A DNA stretch of 64,000 nt from Alcaligenes faecalis (GTDB taxonomy: Bacteria > Pseudomonadota > Gammaproteobacteria > Burkholderiales > Burkholderiaceae_B): positions 1,922,001 to 1,986,000 of the forward strand of contig NZ_CP031747.1 of assembly GCF_005311025.1 (NCBI RefSeq). The letters are read 5' to 3'. The translations under genes and the position numbers were made by a program. Positions 46,076-55,292 of the stretch are shown here, in pieces (positions within the stretch are counted from its first letter, which is position 1; every line of letters begins with the position of its first letter). Below the pieces are notes generated by a model that did no database searches, was not told the DNA's origin, and saw only the letters and a program-made list of their open reading frames with translations.

Positions 46076-47152
46076 TCAAACGCTGTGGTGACGACGGCTG
46101 TAGGAATGCACTTCGTCGACCAGAATGCCCACGGCTTCCGGGTCTGTGAAACGCGAAATACCGTGACCGAAGTTGAACACGTGACCGCCCTGACCCACAG
46201 GGCCAAAGTCGTCAATAACGCGACGGGCTTCACGGCGGATGGCTTCTTCGCCACCGAACATGGTCATGGGGTCCAGATTGCCTTGCAAGGCTAGTTTGTC
46301 ACCAATACGAGCGCGCGCACGGGACAGGTTCACCGTCCAGTCCACACCCATGGCATCAGCGCCACAGCCAGCAATATCTTCCAGCCACATGCCGCCGCCC
46401 TTGGTAAAGACGATGACAGGGACGCGCTTGCCGTCATGCTCGCGAATCAGGCCATCAACCACTTTACGGGTGTAGGCCAGGGAGAATTCCTGGAACAGGG
46501 AGTCGGACAACACACCACCCCAGCTGTCGAACAGCATCACCGCCTGTGCACCAGCACGGATTTGATTGTTCAGGTATTCGCAGGTGGTTTGAGCATTGAT
46601 TTCCAGCATACGGTGCATCAGGTCCGGACGCTGATACATCATGCTTTTCACCAGACGGTAGTCGTCCGAGCCCTGGCCTTCCACCATGTAGCAGGCAATG
46701 GTCCAGGGACTGCCGGCAAAGCCGATCAGCGGTACTTTGCCGTCCAGTTCCTTGCGGATCAGCGAAACGGCATCAAACACGTATTGCAGCTTGGACATGT
46801 CCGGCGCTTCCAGCGCCATGACGTCGGCTTCGTTGCGTACAGGACGGGCAAAACGCGGGCCTTCACCAGCGACGAAATCCAGACCCAGGCCCATGGCGTG
46901 TGGCACGGTCAGGATGTCCGAGAACAGAATGGCGGCATCCAGATCGAAACGACGCAGGGGCTGCAAGGTTACTTCGCACGCAAATTCGGGATTCTGAGCC
47001 AATTGCATGAAGGAGCCAGCCTGGGCACGGGTGGCATTGTATTCAGGCAAATAACGCCCGGCCTGACGCATCAGCCAGATGGGGGTGTAAGGCACAGGTT
47101 CGCGCAACAGCGAGCGCAGGAAAACATCGTTTTTTAATTGAGGTAAAGACAC
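46076..47152 (-). CDS. hemE: Uroporphyrinogen decarboxylase (HemE)
   Basis: HemE removes four carboxyl groups from uroporphyrinogen III to give coproporphyrinogen III in haem synthesis. The 358-residue protein has the N-terminal signature [10 protein letters not shown] near 30-39, the [12 protein letters not shown] strand with the catalytic Asp near 77-88, and GNLDPM near 305-310. GTG at 47152 is chosen: it has AGGGA about 6 nt upstream and gives a normal length. ATG at 47191 has no ribosome site. hemE is the last gene of the published aau gene order, 31 bp after orf-4. Confidence 0.93.
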   Translation of the reverse strand: MSLPQLKNDVFLRSLLREPVPYTPIWLMRQAGRYLPEYNATRAQAGSFMQLAQNPEFACEVTLQPLRRFDLDAAILFSDILTVPHAMGLGLDFVAGEGPRFARPVRNEADVMALEAPDMSKLQYVFDAVSLIRKELDGKVPLIGFAGSPWTIACYMVEGQGSDDYRLVKSMMYQRPDLMHRMLEINAQTTCEYLNNQIRAGAQAVMLFDSWGGVLSDSLFQEFSLAYTRKVVDGLIREHDGKRVPVIVFTKGGGMWLEDIAGCGADAMGVDWTVNLSRARARIGDKLALQGNLDPMTMFGGEEAIRREARRVIDDFGPVGQGGHVFNFGHGISRFTDPEAVGILVDEVHSYSRRHHSV

Positions 47153-47183
47153 GGCAATCCCTATTGAAAAATGCCTGTTAATT

Positions 47184-47987
47184 TTAACCATCGTGTTCGT
47201 CGTCTGGGTTTGACGCGGATCGAAAGCGTGCTGCATCGATATGGTGTTTGCGCATCAGTGCCCAGAAAGCACGCCGGTGCTTTTGCGCGGAGCGGGCCGC
47301 CATGGCGATATTGCCGCTATGGCGATCAAGGGCGGCGTGGATATAAGCCTGCTCGAAGCGGGCCACTATCCGTCCCTTGGCAACTTTGAAAGATTCCTGG
47401 CTGCTGGCATAGCGCGAGGCTACCGCAGCGGCATAGGCTTCCAGCGTTGTCCCCTCCTGTTGCAAGATCGTTTGCGACAGGCGCTGCTCCGTTGGGCCGG
47501 GGTGCAGGACCAGATCCTGGTTTTCCTGCACCCTATAGTGTATCCGACCCGACAGCCCCGGTTCATTCAAAGCGTGGGAAGAGGTCTGTAAACGCTGACG
47601 ATTGATGCGGGCGCGCAAATCGTCCAGGCATAAAGGCTCGCGCACGTAGTCTGCCAGACCCAGTTCCAGCAGGTCTGTCAGGGCCGCGGCCTTGATAGCA
47701 CCCCGCAGCAAACCAAAGACCGGCACTGGCAAATGACCTTGGGCCACCGACAAGGCTCGGCGCACGTGAATCAGGGTGGCCGCTTCGATGGGAATCAGAC
47801 AGGCATCAAAACGCAGCAGCAAGGCCGATGCGCTGCGCAAAAACAAATACTCCTGATCGGGATGGGGCGGTGGTGGCGCCTGCAGAACATGCAGCTGCAA
47901 ACGCTCGCAAGGCGGGATGATGGCCAGTAGATTCTGAGCCCACGATGGCTGGGTGTGCAGCAACGCACAATCGAGGTGTAGACGCAT
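47184..47987 (-). CDS. Fis-type regulator with degenerate receiver (aau orf-4)
   Basis: This corresponds to orf-4 of the A. faecalis aau region, reported without function. The C-terminal 60 residues look like a Fis-type helix-turn-helix: [20 protein letters not shown] then [16 protein letters not shown]. The N-terminal part resembles a response-regulator receiver, ending with [20 protein letters not shown], but the usual phospho-Asp cannot be placed and the Lys is replaced. No AAA+ domain lies between. It looks like a NtrC/PrrA-type protein reduced to receiver plus DNA binding. ATG at 47987 has AAGGA 7 nt upstream; an ATG at 48038 is an alternative. Confidence 0.7.
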   Translation of the reverse strand: MRLHLDCALLHTQPSWAQNLLAIIPPCERLQLHVLQAPPPPHPDQEYLFLRSASALLLRFDACLIPIEAATLIHVRRALSVAQGHLPVPVFGLLRGAIKAAALTDLLELGLADYVREPLCLDDLRARINRQRLQTSSHALNEPGLSGRIHYRVQENQDLVLHPGPTEQRLSQTILQQEGTTLEAYAAAVASRYASSQESFKVAKGRIVARFEQAYIHAALDRHSGNIAMAARSAQKHRRAFWALMRKHHIDAARFRSASNPDDEHDG

Positions 47988-48102
47988 AAGACTGTCCTTG
48001 AGAAGCCGGGCGAACCACACCGGCCGCCCCATAATCATGAGCCTCTAGGATAGAAATCCGACCCGTCTGCGATAAGTCGGAGTTGCGTCTACGTAGCTGT
48101 AC

Positions 48103-49059
48103 TTAATCGCCGCAAATACGGCTGCGACGCCATTCGCTGGGCGATACGCCATAGCGTCGCCGGAAGGCGTGGCTGAACACGGCCGCGTCGGAAAAGCCCA
48201 TTTGCCAGGCCAGCTCACTGATCTGCCGACCGGGTTTGCCGTCCACCAACAATTGACAGGCGCGCTCCAGGCGGGCGGCCATGATGTAATCGGCAGGCGC
48301 TTGCCCGCACAGCTCGAACAGCTTGTAGAGATAACGGCGTGAAATGCGAAACTGCAGCGCCAGGGACTGGGCATTCAAACCGGTATCACCCAGATGATCC
48401 TGCACGTATTGCTGAATTTGCAGCAGCTGCCCGCGCCGCACTTCGTCCAGGGCGGACTCGGTCGTCACCGGGCGACCATCGGCCAGGCTCAGAGCCATCA
48501 TGCGAATCACGGTCTGGGACAGTTCGCTCAAGGCCGAGGGCGACAAGTGCCCGCGCTCCTGCAAACCCAAACGCAGCATATCCATGGCAATTCGGGCCGG
48601 ACCTGTCGTGGCGGAGAACGAGCGGGCCACCGCATCGCTTAGCCAGGGCAACCAAGGCAGCAAACGCTCTTCCTCGAACTGCAAGACCAGAAAATGGGAT
48701 TGATCCTGCACGGCCACTTCGTAAGGGCGGGTGGTGTCATAAATGCCCCACTCCCCGGCGTGCAAGATGCCACTGCGATTATCCTGCTGAATCTGACTAC
48801 TGCCACTGATCTGCAAGGTGACCTTGTACAGCGCCTGCTCGGATCGGCTGGCCAAGGCCTGGGTACGACGCACGCGCTGCGCGCTGGTACACAGTTCCAT
48901 GACATCGACCGAACCCATGCGATCGGTTGCCGCCCGGTTGGAGAAACCACGGCGAGAATCCGGCTGAACTTCCAAGGGCACAAAGTACGCGCACACCACT
49001 TCCTGCCAAGCAGCCAGGCTCTTGAAAGAAGCAGAGGGAGTGCGCAATAACATAGACAT
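48103..49059 (-). CDS. AraC-family activator, FeaR-like (aau orf-3)
   Basis: A 318-residue regulator corresponding to aau orf-3. The C-terminal domain has both AraC helix-turn-helices (SLALQFRISRRYLYKLFELC and ISELAWQMGFSDAAVFSHAF), ending YGVSPSEWRR. The N-terminal AraC-binding domain, with GEWGIYDTTRPYEVAV, resembles that of FeaR, which activates phenylethylamine oxidation genes in enterobacteria. Because it lies inside the amine-dehydrogenase cluster, control of aau expression by amines or their aldehydes is the natural inference. It starts 110 bp after orf-2 on the same strand. Confidence 0.85.
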   Translation of the reverse strand: MSMLLRTPSASFKSLAAWQEVVCAYFVPLEVQPDSRRGFSNRAATDRMGSVDVMELCTSAQRVRRTQALASRSEQALYKVTLQISGSSQIQQDNRSGILHAGEWGIYDTTRPYEVAVQDQSHFLVLQFEEERLLPWLPWLSDAVARSFSATTGPARIAMDMLRLGLQERGHLSPSALSELSQTVIRMMALSLADGRPVTTESALDEVRRGQLLQIQQYVQDHLGDTGLNAQSLALQFRISRRYLYKLFELCGQAPADYIMAARLERACQLLVDGKPGRQISELAWQMGFSDAAVFSHAFRRRYGVSPSEWRRSRICGD

Positions 49060-49169
49060 TGCCTGAGTGCCCTTTCGGCCAACGCAATTGATCGGGGTAA
49101 GGGGCAGAATATGCCCCCTTTCTTATAGCCCTAAAAAATTCAAGCGTCTACGGTCGTTAACCCGCTGTA

Positions 49170-49670
49170 TCAGCGATCCATGGAGCCGTACAGGTAGGGC
49201 GCAGGCTCCAGACCCATACTGTTCATCTTGACGGTTAGCTCCGTACGCGCCTTGAGTACATCATCAAAACGATGCCGGCGCGATGCCCCTACCTCGGCCG
49301 AGGTAAAGGGTCGGTAATCGGGTGTCATTTCTTCCGGGCTGAACTTGGCCACAATCCAGTTCAGCACACGAGCCAGATCGGCATTATCCAGTTGCGACTG
49401 CGAGGCACCGGGCACTCGAATCATATAGTCCCGTCCAGCTGGCAGGCGTGTAAACAAGCCAATGGACTGGTTGAAATTGGGGATGCCCCGATGCGTCAGG
49501 CCCTGGCCATCGTAGCGATGGCAACCTGCGCATTGCAGCATATAGTCTTTGAAAGCCTGCGAACTTTGCAGGTAATCGCCCGTTCCGGCCATCTCTTCTT
49601 GGGCATGGGCCCAAGGCGTAAACGCCAGGAGTACGGCGCCCAAACAGGCCAGGCGCAAAGATGTCCACAC
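49170..49670 (-). CDS. Periplasmic monohaem cytochrome c (aau orf-2)
   Basis: A 166-residue protein with a signal peptide ending AHA and one haem site, CAGCH at residues 47-51. A methionine-rich C-terminal half offers axial-ligand candidates. It matches orf-2 of the aau cluster, predicted to be a small periplasmic c-type cytochrome. It may take electrons from amine dehydrogenase, although azurin is the known acceptor of AADH and is not encoded in the window. It lies 139 bp after aauA. Confidence 0.88.
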   Translation of the reverse strand: MWTSLRLACLGAVLLAFTPWAHAQEEMAGTGDYLQSSQAFKDYMLQCAGCHRYDGQGLTHRGIPNFNQSIGLFTRLPAGRDYMIRVPGASQSQLDNADLARVLNWIVAKFSPEEMTPDYRPFTSAEVGASRRHRFDDVLKARTELTVKMNSMGLEPAPYLYGSMDR

Positions 49671-49809
49671 AGTGATGCCTCCTTAAGTGACCGAACGCCA
49701 TCCTGGCCGCCCGGCACCTTGTTCAAACCCTGGGGCTGCCTATGCAGGAAAGAACTGGCGTCCCAAGGACCGTTCTTCCCGCATGACTGGCAGCCCGACG
49801 GGCCCTTTT

Positions 49810-50358
49810 TTAGTTTTTAGCCAAGCCAACCAGTACCGATGTCGTGCAATGGAAGGTGCTGTTCTCGTTCGCCATGCACCAGTTCACGTCATTGTGCAGG
49901 AAGAACTCGTAACCAGGACGCTCACGGGTCTGCGTGTTGCACTGGCAGCGGCCGCAAGCGGTCTTGCCGCAGCAGTCGTGGTAGCTGATCAGGTAGTCCT
50001 TGCCATCATGCGGGTTGTGGCAAGTGCCAATCCACGAGATGGGCGAAGGCGTCGAGCCCGGAGGGCAGGTGGTGGTCGTGCCACCGCAGCAAGAGCACAG
50101 GAACCCGTCCACCGCACAATGACGCCAGTAGTCGCAGGAGTTCACTTCGTCTTCATTCGCCAGATCGGGATTCAGACTGATGTGATCGGCACCACTGCTG
50201 CTGCCACCACCACCGGCGGCGCGAGCCACCGGCAATACAGGCAACACAAAGGCCGAACCGACCATTAATTTGCCCACCGAGCGCAGCACGCTGCGACGCG
50301 AAGTCTTGTGGGCCACAGAACGGGAGAGGTTCTCCCCAAATTTATCCAGCCAACGCAT
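49810..50358 (-). CDS. aauA: Aromatic amine dehydrogenase small (TTQ) subunit
   Basis: This is the catalytic beta subunit of AADH, which oxidises phenylethylamine, tyramine or tryptamine to aldehyde and ammonia in the periplasm. The cofactor tryptophan tryptophylquinone forms from Trp109 and Trp160; the catalytic base is Asp128. All three are present at exactly those numbers in this 182-residue frame, which confirms the ATG at 50358. The mature part is full of cysteines for the six disulfides. A long leader with SRRSVL and a hydrophobic stretch looks like a Tat signal. It overlaps aauD by 17 bases. Confidence 0.97.
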   Translation of the reverse strand: MRWLDKFGENLSRSVAHKTSRRSVLRSVGKLMVGSAFVLPVLPVARAAGGGGSSSGADHISLNPDLANEDEVNSCDYWRHCAVDGFLCSCCGGTTTTCPPGSTPSPISWIGTCHNPHDGKDYLISYHDCCGKTACGRCQCNTQTRERPGYEFFLHNDVNWCMANENSTFHCTTSVLVGLAKN

Positions 50359-50983
50359 TGACGTTCTCCTTTCGTGATACCTGCACTTGCTTCATGCCCG
50401 AGTCACCGGCCAAGTATTCTTGCGCCGAGGCCACGCCCAGGTCTTTGGCGGTAAACAGGCTTTCCAGCTGTTCACGCGAATTGACCAGACCCTTGCCGCG
50501 CACCACACCGTTCTCGTCGATCAGGACGGCGTAAGGCAGTTTGCTGATCTGAAAGCCCATGCCCAGCTGTGTGGACAGGACGTAAGGGAAGGCGTCCAGT
50601 TGTGCTTTCTGGTAGAAAGCCAGATGCTCGGGCATCTCGCCATCACTGGCCAGCACAATATCTACCCACTGACCTTCCGAGCCCTGAATGGACTTCAGAA
50701 TCGGCAAGAGCTTCTTGCACACCGGGCAGGTAGGCGACATGAAGAAAATCAACTGGCTACGCGGGCCAGCCACGCCCACGGTAACGGCACGACCGCGCAA
50801 GTCCTGCAATTCCATGACGGGAGCGGCATCACCCACCTGCGGGCCTTTATCCATAGTCAGGGCGCCCATGGGGGCAACCCGTTCATACAACACGCCAATC
50901 TGGCGCGACAGGGCAAGTACAACCAGCACCAGGGCCAGTACGATTACCCATAAAATGACGTTGGAAATCATTAAAGCGGTCAT
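50342..50983 (-). CDS. aauD: AauD, thioredoxin-like maturation protein (MauD family)
   Basis: A 213-residue membrane-anchored thioredoxin-fold protein, homologous to MauD of methylamine dehydrogenase clusters. An N-terminal membrane helix is at about residues 6-28. The redox pair CPVC lies at 86-89 in FFMSPTCPVCK. It is thought to form the correct disulfides in the cysteine-rich small subunit. Its 3' end overlaps aauA by 17 bases, and it starts 9 bp after aauE. Confidence 0.93.
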   Translation of the reverse strand: MTALMISNVILWVIVLALVLVVLALSRQIGVLYERVAPMGALTMDKGPQVGDAAPVMELQDLRGRAVTVGVAGPRSQLIFFMSPTCPVCKKLLPILKSIQGSEGQWVDIVLASDGEMPEHLAFYQKAQLDAFPYVLSTQLGMGFQISKLPYAVLIDENGVVRGKGLVNSREQLESLFTAKDLGVASAQEYLAGDSGMKQVQVSRKENVNALAG

Positions 50984-50992
50984 TTAGGTCTC

Positions 50993-51535
50993 CTAAGAAT
51001 TCTGCATTTTCTGGAATTTCAGATGGGATTCGATCAGTTGGTTGGCCGCATAGTACAGGCCCAGCAAGGCCAAGGTGGCACCAAAGAAGGTCAAACCGTC
51101 CACCCAGACCAGTTCACGGGCGCTGCTGATGGCCCAGTCACCGCTGGCCACGGCCAGCGCAGCCAGCAAGGCATTGCGAGCCACCAGCCACCAGGACAGA
51201 CCACCGGAGGATTCCCCCAGCCCGGAGCAGCCGCAATCCACATCGCGGCGGCCACGCAGCAGGTTCATCACAATGCCACTGGTGGCGACCAGCAGGACGC
51301 ACAGGGCCAGAACCGCCCCCAGCGAACGGCTGGCTGGCCACAGCAGCAAAGGCGCACTCAAGGCCTCGGCAGCGACAAACAGCACACTGAACGGTCGTAA
51401 CAACACTTCCGGCAACAATCGATAACCGCCAACGGCTGCCTCGAACAGGCTGAAGTGACGCAGTTTATCCAGCGCCCCCAGTCCCATCAGCACGGCCAAG
51501 CAAGCCAGGCTGGCGTAGGTCAGGACCGGGTCCAT
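50993..51535 (-). CDS. aauE: AauE, membrane maturation protein (MauE family)
   Basis: A 180-residue inner-membrane protein with about four hydrophobic segments, of the MauE/DoxX-like group that works with MauD in folding the TTQ subunit. The cytoplasmic or periplasmic loop RGRRDVDCGCSGLGES carries a Cys-x-Cys that fits a redox role. ATG at 51535 starts one base after the aauB stop, so the two are coupled. The longer frame to 51634 lies inside aauB and is rejected. Confidence 0.92.
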   Translation of the reverse strand: MDPVLTYASLACLAVLMGLGALDKLRHFSLFEAAVGGYRLLPEVLLRPFSVLFVAAEALSAPLLLWPASRSLGAVLALCVLLVATSGIVMNLLRGRRDVDCGCSGLGESSGGLSWWLVARNALLAALAVASGDWAISSARELVWVDGLTFFGATLALLGLYYAANQLIESHLKFQKMQNS

Positions 51536-51536
51536 A

Positions 51537-52709
51537 TCAGACACCCCCAACTGGGTGGAACTGAACTTGCAAGGATGCTTCTGCGGCGCCTTCAATGGTG
51601 CGCAGCAACTTGGGTTCAGGCTGGCTGATGTCATAGACGTTCACATTGCCACCGTCCAGGGTCAGCATCAGATTGCGTTGCTGATCAATGGTCATGGACA
51701 AGGCATCACGCCCTGGAATGCGGGCTACACGCTGCTTGGTCTTGGTGTCCATGACCCAGATCTCGGCTGCGGGGAACTTGTGAGTGCCCTCTTTGCCATC
51801 GGGATGCATGAACACATACATGCGACCGCTGGCGCGATGCAGACCCACCAGGTTGTAGCCACCGGGCACCCAGTTCTTGGCCTTGTCCTGGTCGTTCAGC
51901 AAGGACCAGGGGCCATCTACCTTGACCTCGTCACCGCTGAAATCAGCACTGTAGACATTGCCGTAGTAGGACACGAAGTGAGCCTTGTCCTTGTCCAGGG
52001 CAGGAGCGATAAAGATCGGATCATCCTTCACGGAGAACATCTGCTTGCTGCGCGACTGGCTGGCAACTTTGCCATCCTCGCCCAGATTGATGGTCAACAG
52101 GCCACCATCGCCACAAATAGTCATGAAGCTGCGTGGGCGGTTGGGCTGGGGGATTACGCTCCAGCAACCGGCGGCAGCTGTGACGTCTTCCACATAATCA
52201 CCCTTGGCCACGTCCACGATCCCGATCGAGGTCGCTGGCGAGGCGTTTTGCAGCACGATGAACTTGCCGTCCGTCGTCTGACGGAACAGACCGTCATAGT
52301 TCAGACCTTGCACACGCTTGGGTGGCAGGGAAATTTCCTTCTCGAAGGTCAGCTTGTCGGCATCCCACACTTCCACCACATCCGAGCGCTTTCCACGCGT
52401 AATGCGCTCGTGATAGGTGGTCATGGTGTAGATTTTCTTGCCGTCGTTGGACACCTGCACGTGGCCGTTGAAGGCGGTGGGTACCATGCCTAGGAACTTG
52501 CCGTTGGTGTAGTCATAAACATGCACACGGCTTTCGGTCAGGTGCATGAACACCGAGTCCATGACATAGATACGGTTTTCCTGCGGGGCAGACACACTGT
52601 GACCACCTGTCAGGACTTCGCGCGGCTTGTCCTGGGCCTGCGCGCCACCGGCCAGTACCATCAGCCCCAACATGGCGGCGGCGGTCGTTAATTTAAATTT
52701 AGACTTCAT
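51537..52709 (-). CDS. aauB: Aromatic amine dehydrogenase large subunit
   Basis: The alpha subunit of AADH, a periplasmic seven-bladed beta-propeller that binds the TTQ subunit. The 390-residue precursor starts with a Sec signal ([22 protein letters not shown]) and contains blade motifs such as [10 protein letters not shown] and [13 protein letters not shown]-like segments, with amine dehydrogenase heavy-chain character throughout. ATG at 52709 has GAGGAGAG 7 nt upstream, and the frame further up lies in orf-1. It is followed by aauE with a one-base gap. Confidence 0.96.
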   Translation of the reverse strand: MKSKFKLTTAAAMLGLMVLAGGAQAQDKPREVLTGGHSVSAPQENRIYVMDSVFMHLTESRVHVYDYTNGKFLGMVPTAFNGHVQVSNDGKKIYTMTTYHERITRGKRSDVVEVWDADKLTFEKEISLPPKRVQGLNYDGLFRQTTDGKFIVLQNASPATSIGIVDVAKGDYVEDVTAAAGCWSVIPQPNRPRSFMTICGDGGLLTINLGEDGKVASQSRSKQMFSVKDDPIFIAPALDKDKAHFVSYYGNVYSADFSGDEVKVDGPWSLLNDQDKAKNWVPGGYNLVGLHRASGRMYVFMHPDGKEGTHKFPAAEIWVMDTKTKQRVARIPGRDALSMTIDQQRNLMLTLDGGNVNVYDISQPEPKLLRTIEGAAEASLQVQFHPVGGV

Positions 52710-52740
52710 TGGATGTCTCTCCTCATGGGCGTCCACGCTG

Positions 52741-53613
52741 TCAGAACGCATAGGCATAACGGAATTGCAGGCCGCGCATGCGCGGGCCATTCTCGACTTT
52801 CAAATCATGGATGTACTGCAATTGCACCTGGTGAGCGTCAGTCAACTGGTGGGTGATCTCGGCGGCCAGTTGATGGTTGCGCGCACGGGTCACCGTAGTT
52901 TGTCCATTGACCCGTTCACGCCCACCCGTCTCGTAGCGGTAACGCATACCCACGTAGGTCTTTTCAGTCAGGTTGGTCGAGACCAGAGCCATCAGACGGA
53001 TAGCGGTGTCTTTTTTCAGGGTCTGGCCGTAGTAGTTCTTGTTGTTGCCAAAGAACTCGAACTCCGCCACGCCTTCCACAAAGGAGGACTCCCCAAAGCC
53101 TTTCACAATCGCAAAGTCCTGGATCGTGCTCCAGCGATTCTTGCCGGAGGACACATCAGCCTGCGAGCCGTGGTAACGACCAGTGGGCAAGGTAATGAAG
53201 GGCTCCCACGCAAACCAGAAACGGTTTTCCGGATCGTTGTGCAGCCACACGGCGGCACCGGCGGTCACATCACCAATACCGGTCATGCGATCGCGGTCTT
53301 GTCCTGGAACATCCAGCGTGTTGCGAAAACCGGGCACGATCAGCTCGTACTGCACCGTCTTGCCGGCCAGTTCGCGAAAGTGCATCTGGCGGTAAATCAT
53401 GCCTTGCACATTCAGCTTGGGGCTATCGCCAATTCGTGAACCCTGATCATAAAAACCGTGAGACTTCAGGCCCATCATGTAGACCGCCAGGATGTTGGTC
53501 CCTACCGGAGCAGGAATCCAGTCCCGCGCACTGGGGTCGCCCGCAAGGGCGGCACCGGCACTGACGCCGCTCAAGGCCAAGGCCAGAGCGGTCCGCTGCA
53601 AAATTGCATACAT
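52741..53613 (-). CDS. Outer-membrane channel-like protein (aau orf-1)
   Basis: This is orf-1 of the aau cluster, reported without a function. The 290-residue product has a signal peptide (cleavage near ALA) and a mature part rich in alternating beta-strands ending in aromatic residues, finishing FRYAYAF with a terminal Phe, the usual outer-membrane barrel signal. It resembles the phenol-degradation MetA-pathway transporter family, which probably lets aromatic compounds cross the outer membrane. It is transcribed just before aauB (31 bp gap), so amine uptake is a reasonable inference. Confidence 0.75.
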   Translation of the reverse strand: MYAILQRTALALALSGVSAGAALAGDPSARDWIPAPVGTNILAVYMMGLKSHGFYDQGSRIGDSPKLNVQGMIYRQMHFRELAGKTVQYELIVPGFRNTLDVPGQDRDRMTGIGDVTAGAAVWLHNDPENRFWFAWEPFITLPTGRYHGSQADVSSGKNRWSTIQDFAIVKGFGESSFVEGVAEFEFFGNNKNYYGQTLKKDTAIRLMALVSTNLTEKTYVGMRYRYETGGRERVNGQTTVTRARNHQLAAEITHQLTDAHQVQLQYIHDLKVENGPRMRGLQFRYAYAF

Positions 53614-53632
53614 TATTGTTGTCTCCTCAAAG

Positions 53633-53666
53633 AGGCGCGAACGGTATCGTTATTGTGTTCGCGCCT
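53633..53666 (-). other. Hairpin between aldehyde dehydrogenase and orf-1
   Basis: AGGCGCGAAC (53633-53642) pairs with GTTCGCGCCT (53657-53666) around 14 nt. There is no T-run on the minus strand (CTTTGAGG follows), so it is more likely an mRNA-processing or stabilising hairpin than a terminator. Confidence 0.45.
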
Positions 53667-53676
53667 TTATCCCTAG

Positions 53677-55167
53677 CTAGGCTGCCGGGTAAGCCATGCA
53701 GACCGATTTGGTCTCCAGGTAAGCCTCTACCGCAGCGCGCCCGTGCTCCCGACCCAGGCCGGACTGCTTGTAGCCACCAAAGGGCATGCTGGGGTCCAGC
53801 ATGTTGTGGGTGTTGACCCACACAGTTCCGGCCTTGATGCCAGCAGTCAAACGCTGGACGCGGGCCAGATCCTGACTCCAGACGCTGGCACCCAGGCCAA
53901 AGTCTGTATCGTTGGCCAACTGCAGTGCCTGCGCCTCGGTATCAAACGGGGTCGCGACCACCACGGGACCAAAGATTTCTTCACGCATGATGCGAGCATC
54001 AGGAGCCACATCGGCAAACACGGTGGGGCGTACAAAGTAGCCCTGCTCGGGGCGAGCACCCTCACCTGCCAACATGCGACCGCCTTGCTGGCGACCCACA
54101 TCGATATAGTTCTGCACGCGCTGCTGATGACGGGCGGAAATCAGCGGAGCAATCTGGGTGGACTGCTCAAAGCCCGATCCCAGCGTCATGGAAGAAGCCA
54201 GATCGGCTACGCCCTGCACCACGCGCTCGTAAATGCCTTTTTGCACGAACAGACGCGAGCCGGCAGTACATACCTGGCCCTGGTTAAAGAAGATGGCGTT
54301 GGCCGCACCTTGAATGGCCATGTCCACATCGCAATCGTCCATGATGACCACGGGGGATTTGCCGCCCAGCTCCAGAGACATGCGCTTCATGTCATTGACG
54401 GCCTGATGACCGATCAACTTGCCCACTTCCGTGGAGCCGGTAAAGGAGATCTTGTTCACGCCAGGGTGAGCCGTCAAAGCCGCACCTGTGCTTTCGCCAC
54501 GACCCGTGATCACGTTGATCACACCGGCGGGGAAACCAGCTTCCAGAGCCAGCTCGGCCAGACGAATGGCAGTCAGCGGTGTCTCTTCAGCAGGCTTCAG
54601 AACCACGGTACAACCGGCGGCCATGGCAGGCGCAATCTTCCACACCGCCATCAGCAACGGGAAGTTCCAGGGCACGATAGCGCCCACCACACCAACCGGT
54701 TCCTGGCGGGTGTAAGCGTGGTATTTCACGCCGGGAGGAAAGCCGATGGAAGGCGAGAGCAATTCGCCATTCATCTTGGTGGCCCAGCCAGCCATGTAGC
54801 GCAGCCATTGTGCGCTGGCCGCCACTTCCAGGCCGTAGGAGAAGAACAGCAGCTTGCCGTTGTTCAGGGTTTCCAGACGAGCCAGCTCATCCGCGTGGGA
54901 TTCAATCAAATCAGCCAAACGCAACAAGAGGCGCTCGCGCTGAGCGGGCAACATCTGAGCCCATTCGCCCTGCTCCAGAGCCTGGCGCGCAGCACGCACG
55001 GCCAGATCCACGCCTTGAGCACCGGCCTCGGGCTGGTGCGCAATCACTTGTCCCGTTGCGGGATCGTAGACGGGAATCGTGGGCCCTTGAGATTCAGTGA
55101 CGGGTTTGCCGTCAATAATCATGTGTTCGCGAATCGCCTTGCGCTCGGCTTGTACGTCCTGCCCCAT
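53677..55167 (-). CDS. Aldehyde dehydrogenase, probably arylacetaldehyde-specific
   Basis: A 496-residue NAD(P)-dependent aldehyde dehydrogenase. It has the catalytic Glu in LELGGKSPVV near 265-274 and the catalytic Cys in NQGQVCTAGSR near 296-306, plus the EEIFGPVV motif near 395. Its place directly upstream of orf-1 and aauBEDA on the same strand suggests it oxidises the arylacetaldehydes made by AADH to acids, as FeaB does in enterobacteria. ATG at 55167 has GGAG close by. There is no signal peptide, so it acts in the cytoplasm after aldehyde entry. Confidence 0.88.
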   Translation of the reverse strand: MGQDVQAERKAIREHMIIDGKPVTESQGPTIPVYDPATGQVIAHQPEAGAQGVDLAVRAARQALEQGEWAQMLPAQRERLLLRLADLIESHADELARLETLNNGKLLFFSYGLEVAASAQWLRYMAGWATKMNGELLSPSIGFPPGVKYHAYTRQEPVGVVGAIVPWNFPLLMAVWKIAPAMAAGCTVVLKPAEETPLTAIRLAELALEAGFPAGVINVITGRGESTGAALTAHPGVNKISFTGSTEVGKLIGHQAVNDMKRMSLELGGKSPVVIMDDCDVDMAIQGAANAIFFNQGQVCTAGSRLFVQKGIYERVVQGVADLASSMTLGSGFEQSTQIAPLISARHQQRVQNYIDVGRQQGGRMLAGEGARPEQGYFVRPTVFADVAPDARIMREEIFGPVVVATPFDTEAQALQLANDTDFGLGASVWSQDLARVQRLTAGIKAGTVWVNTHNMLDPSMPFGGYKQSGLGREHGRAAVEAYLETKSVCMAYPAA

Positions 55168-55292
55168 AGTCTGTCTCCACACGGAATAGTTGATTCTTAA
55201 CGAATCCAGTATAGGGACGAGGACAAGCCGGGACTTGTTATTCTGTGCACGGAGGCTTGTTGATTTGGGTACGGAGTGAGCCCTGTCCTGCT

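Noticed and set aside
53743-55200. A 485-codon plus-strand frame
   Set aside because: It is antisense to the aldehyde dehydrogenase, which has clear catalytic motifs.
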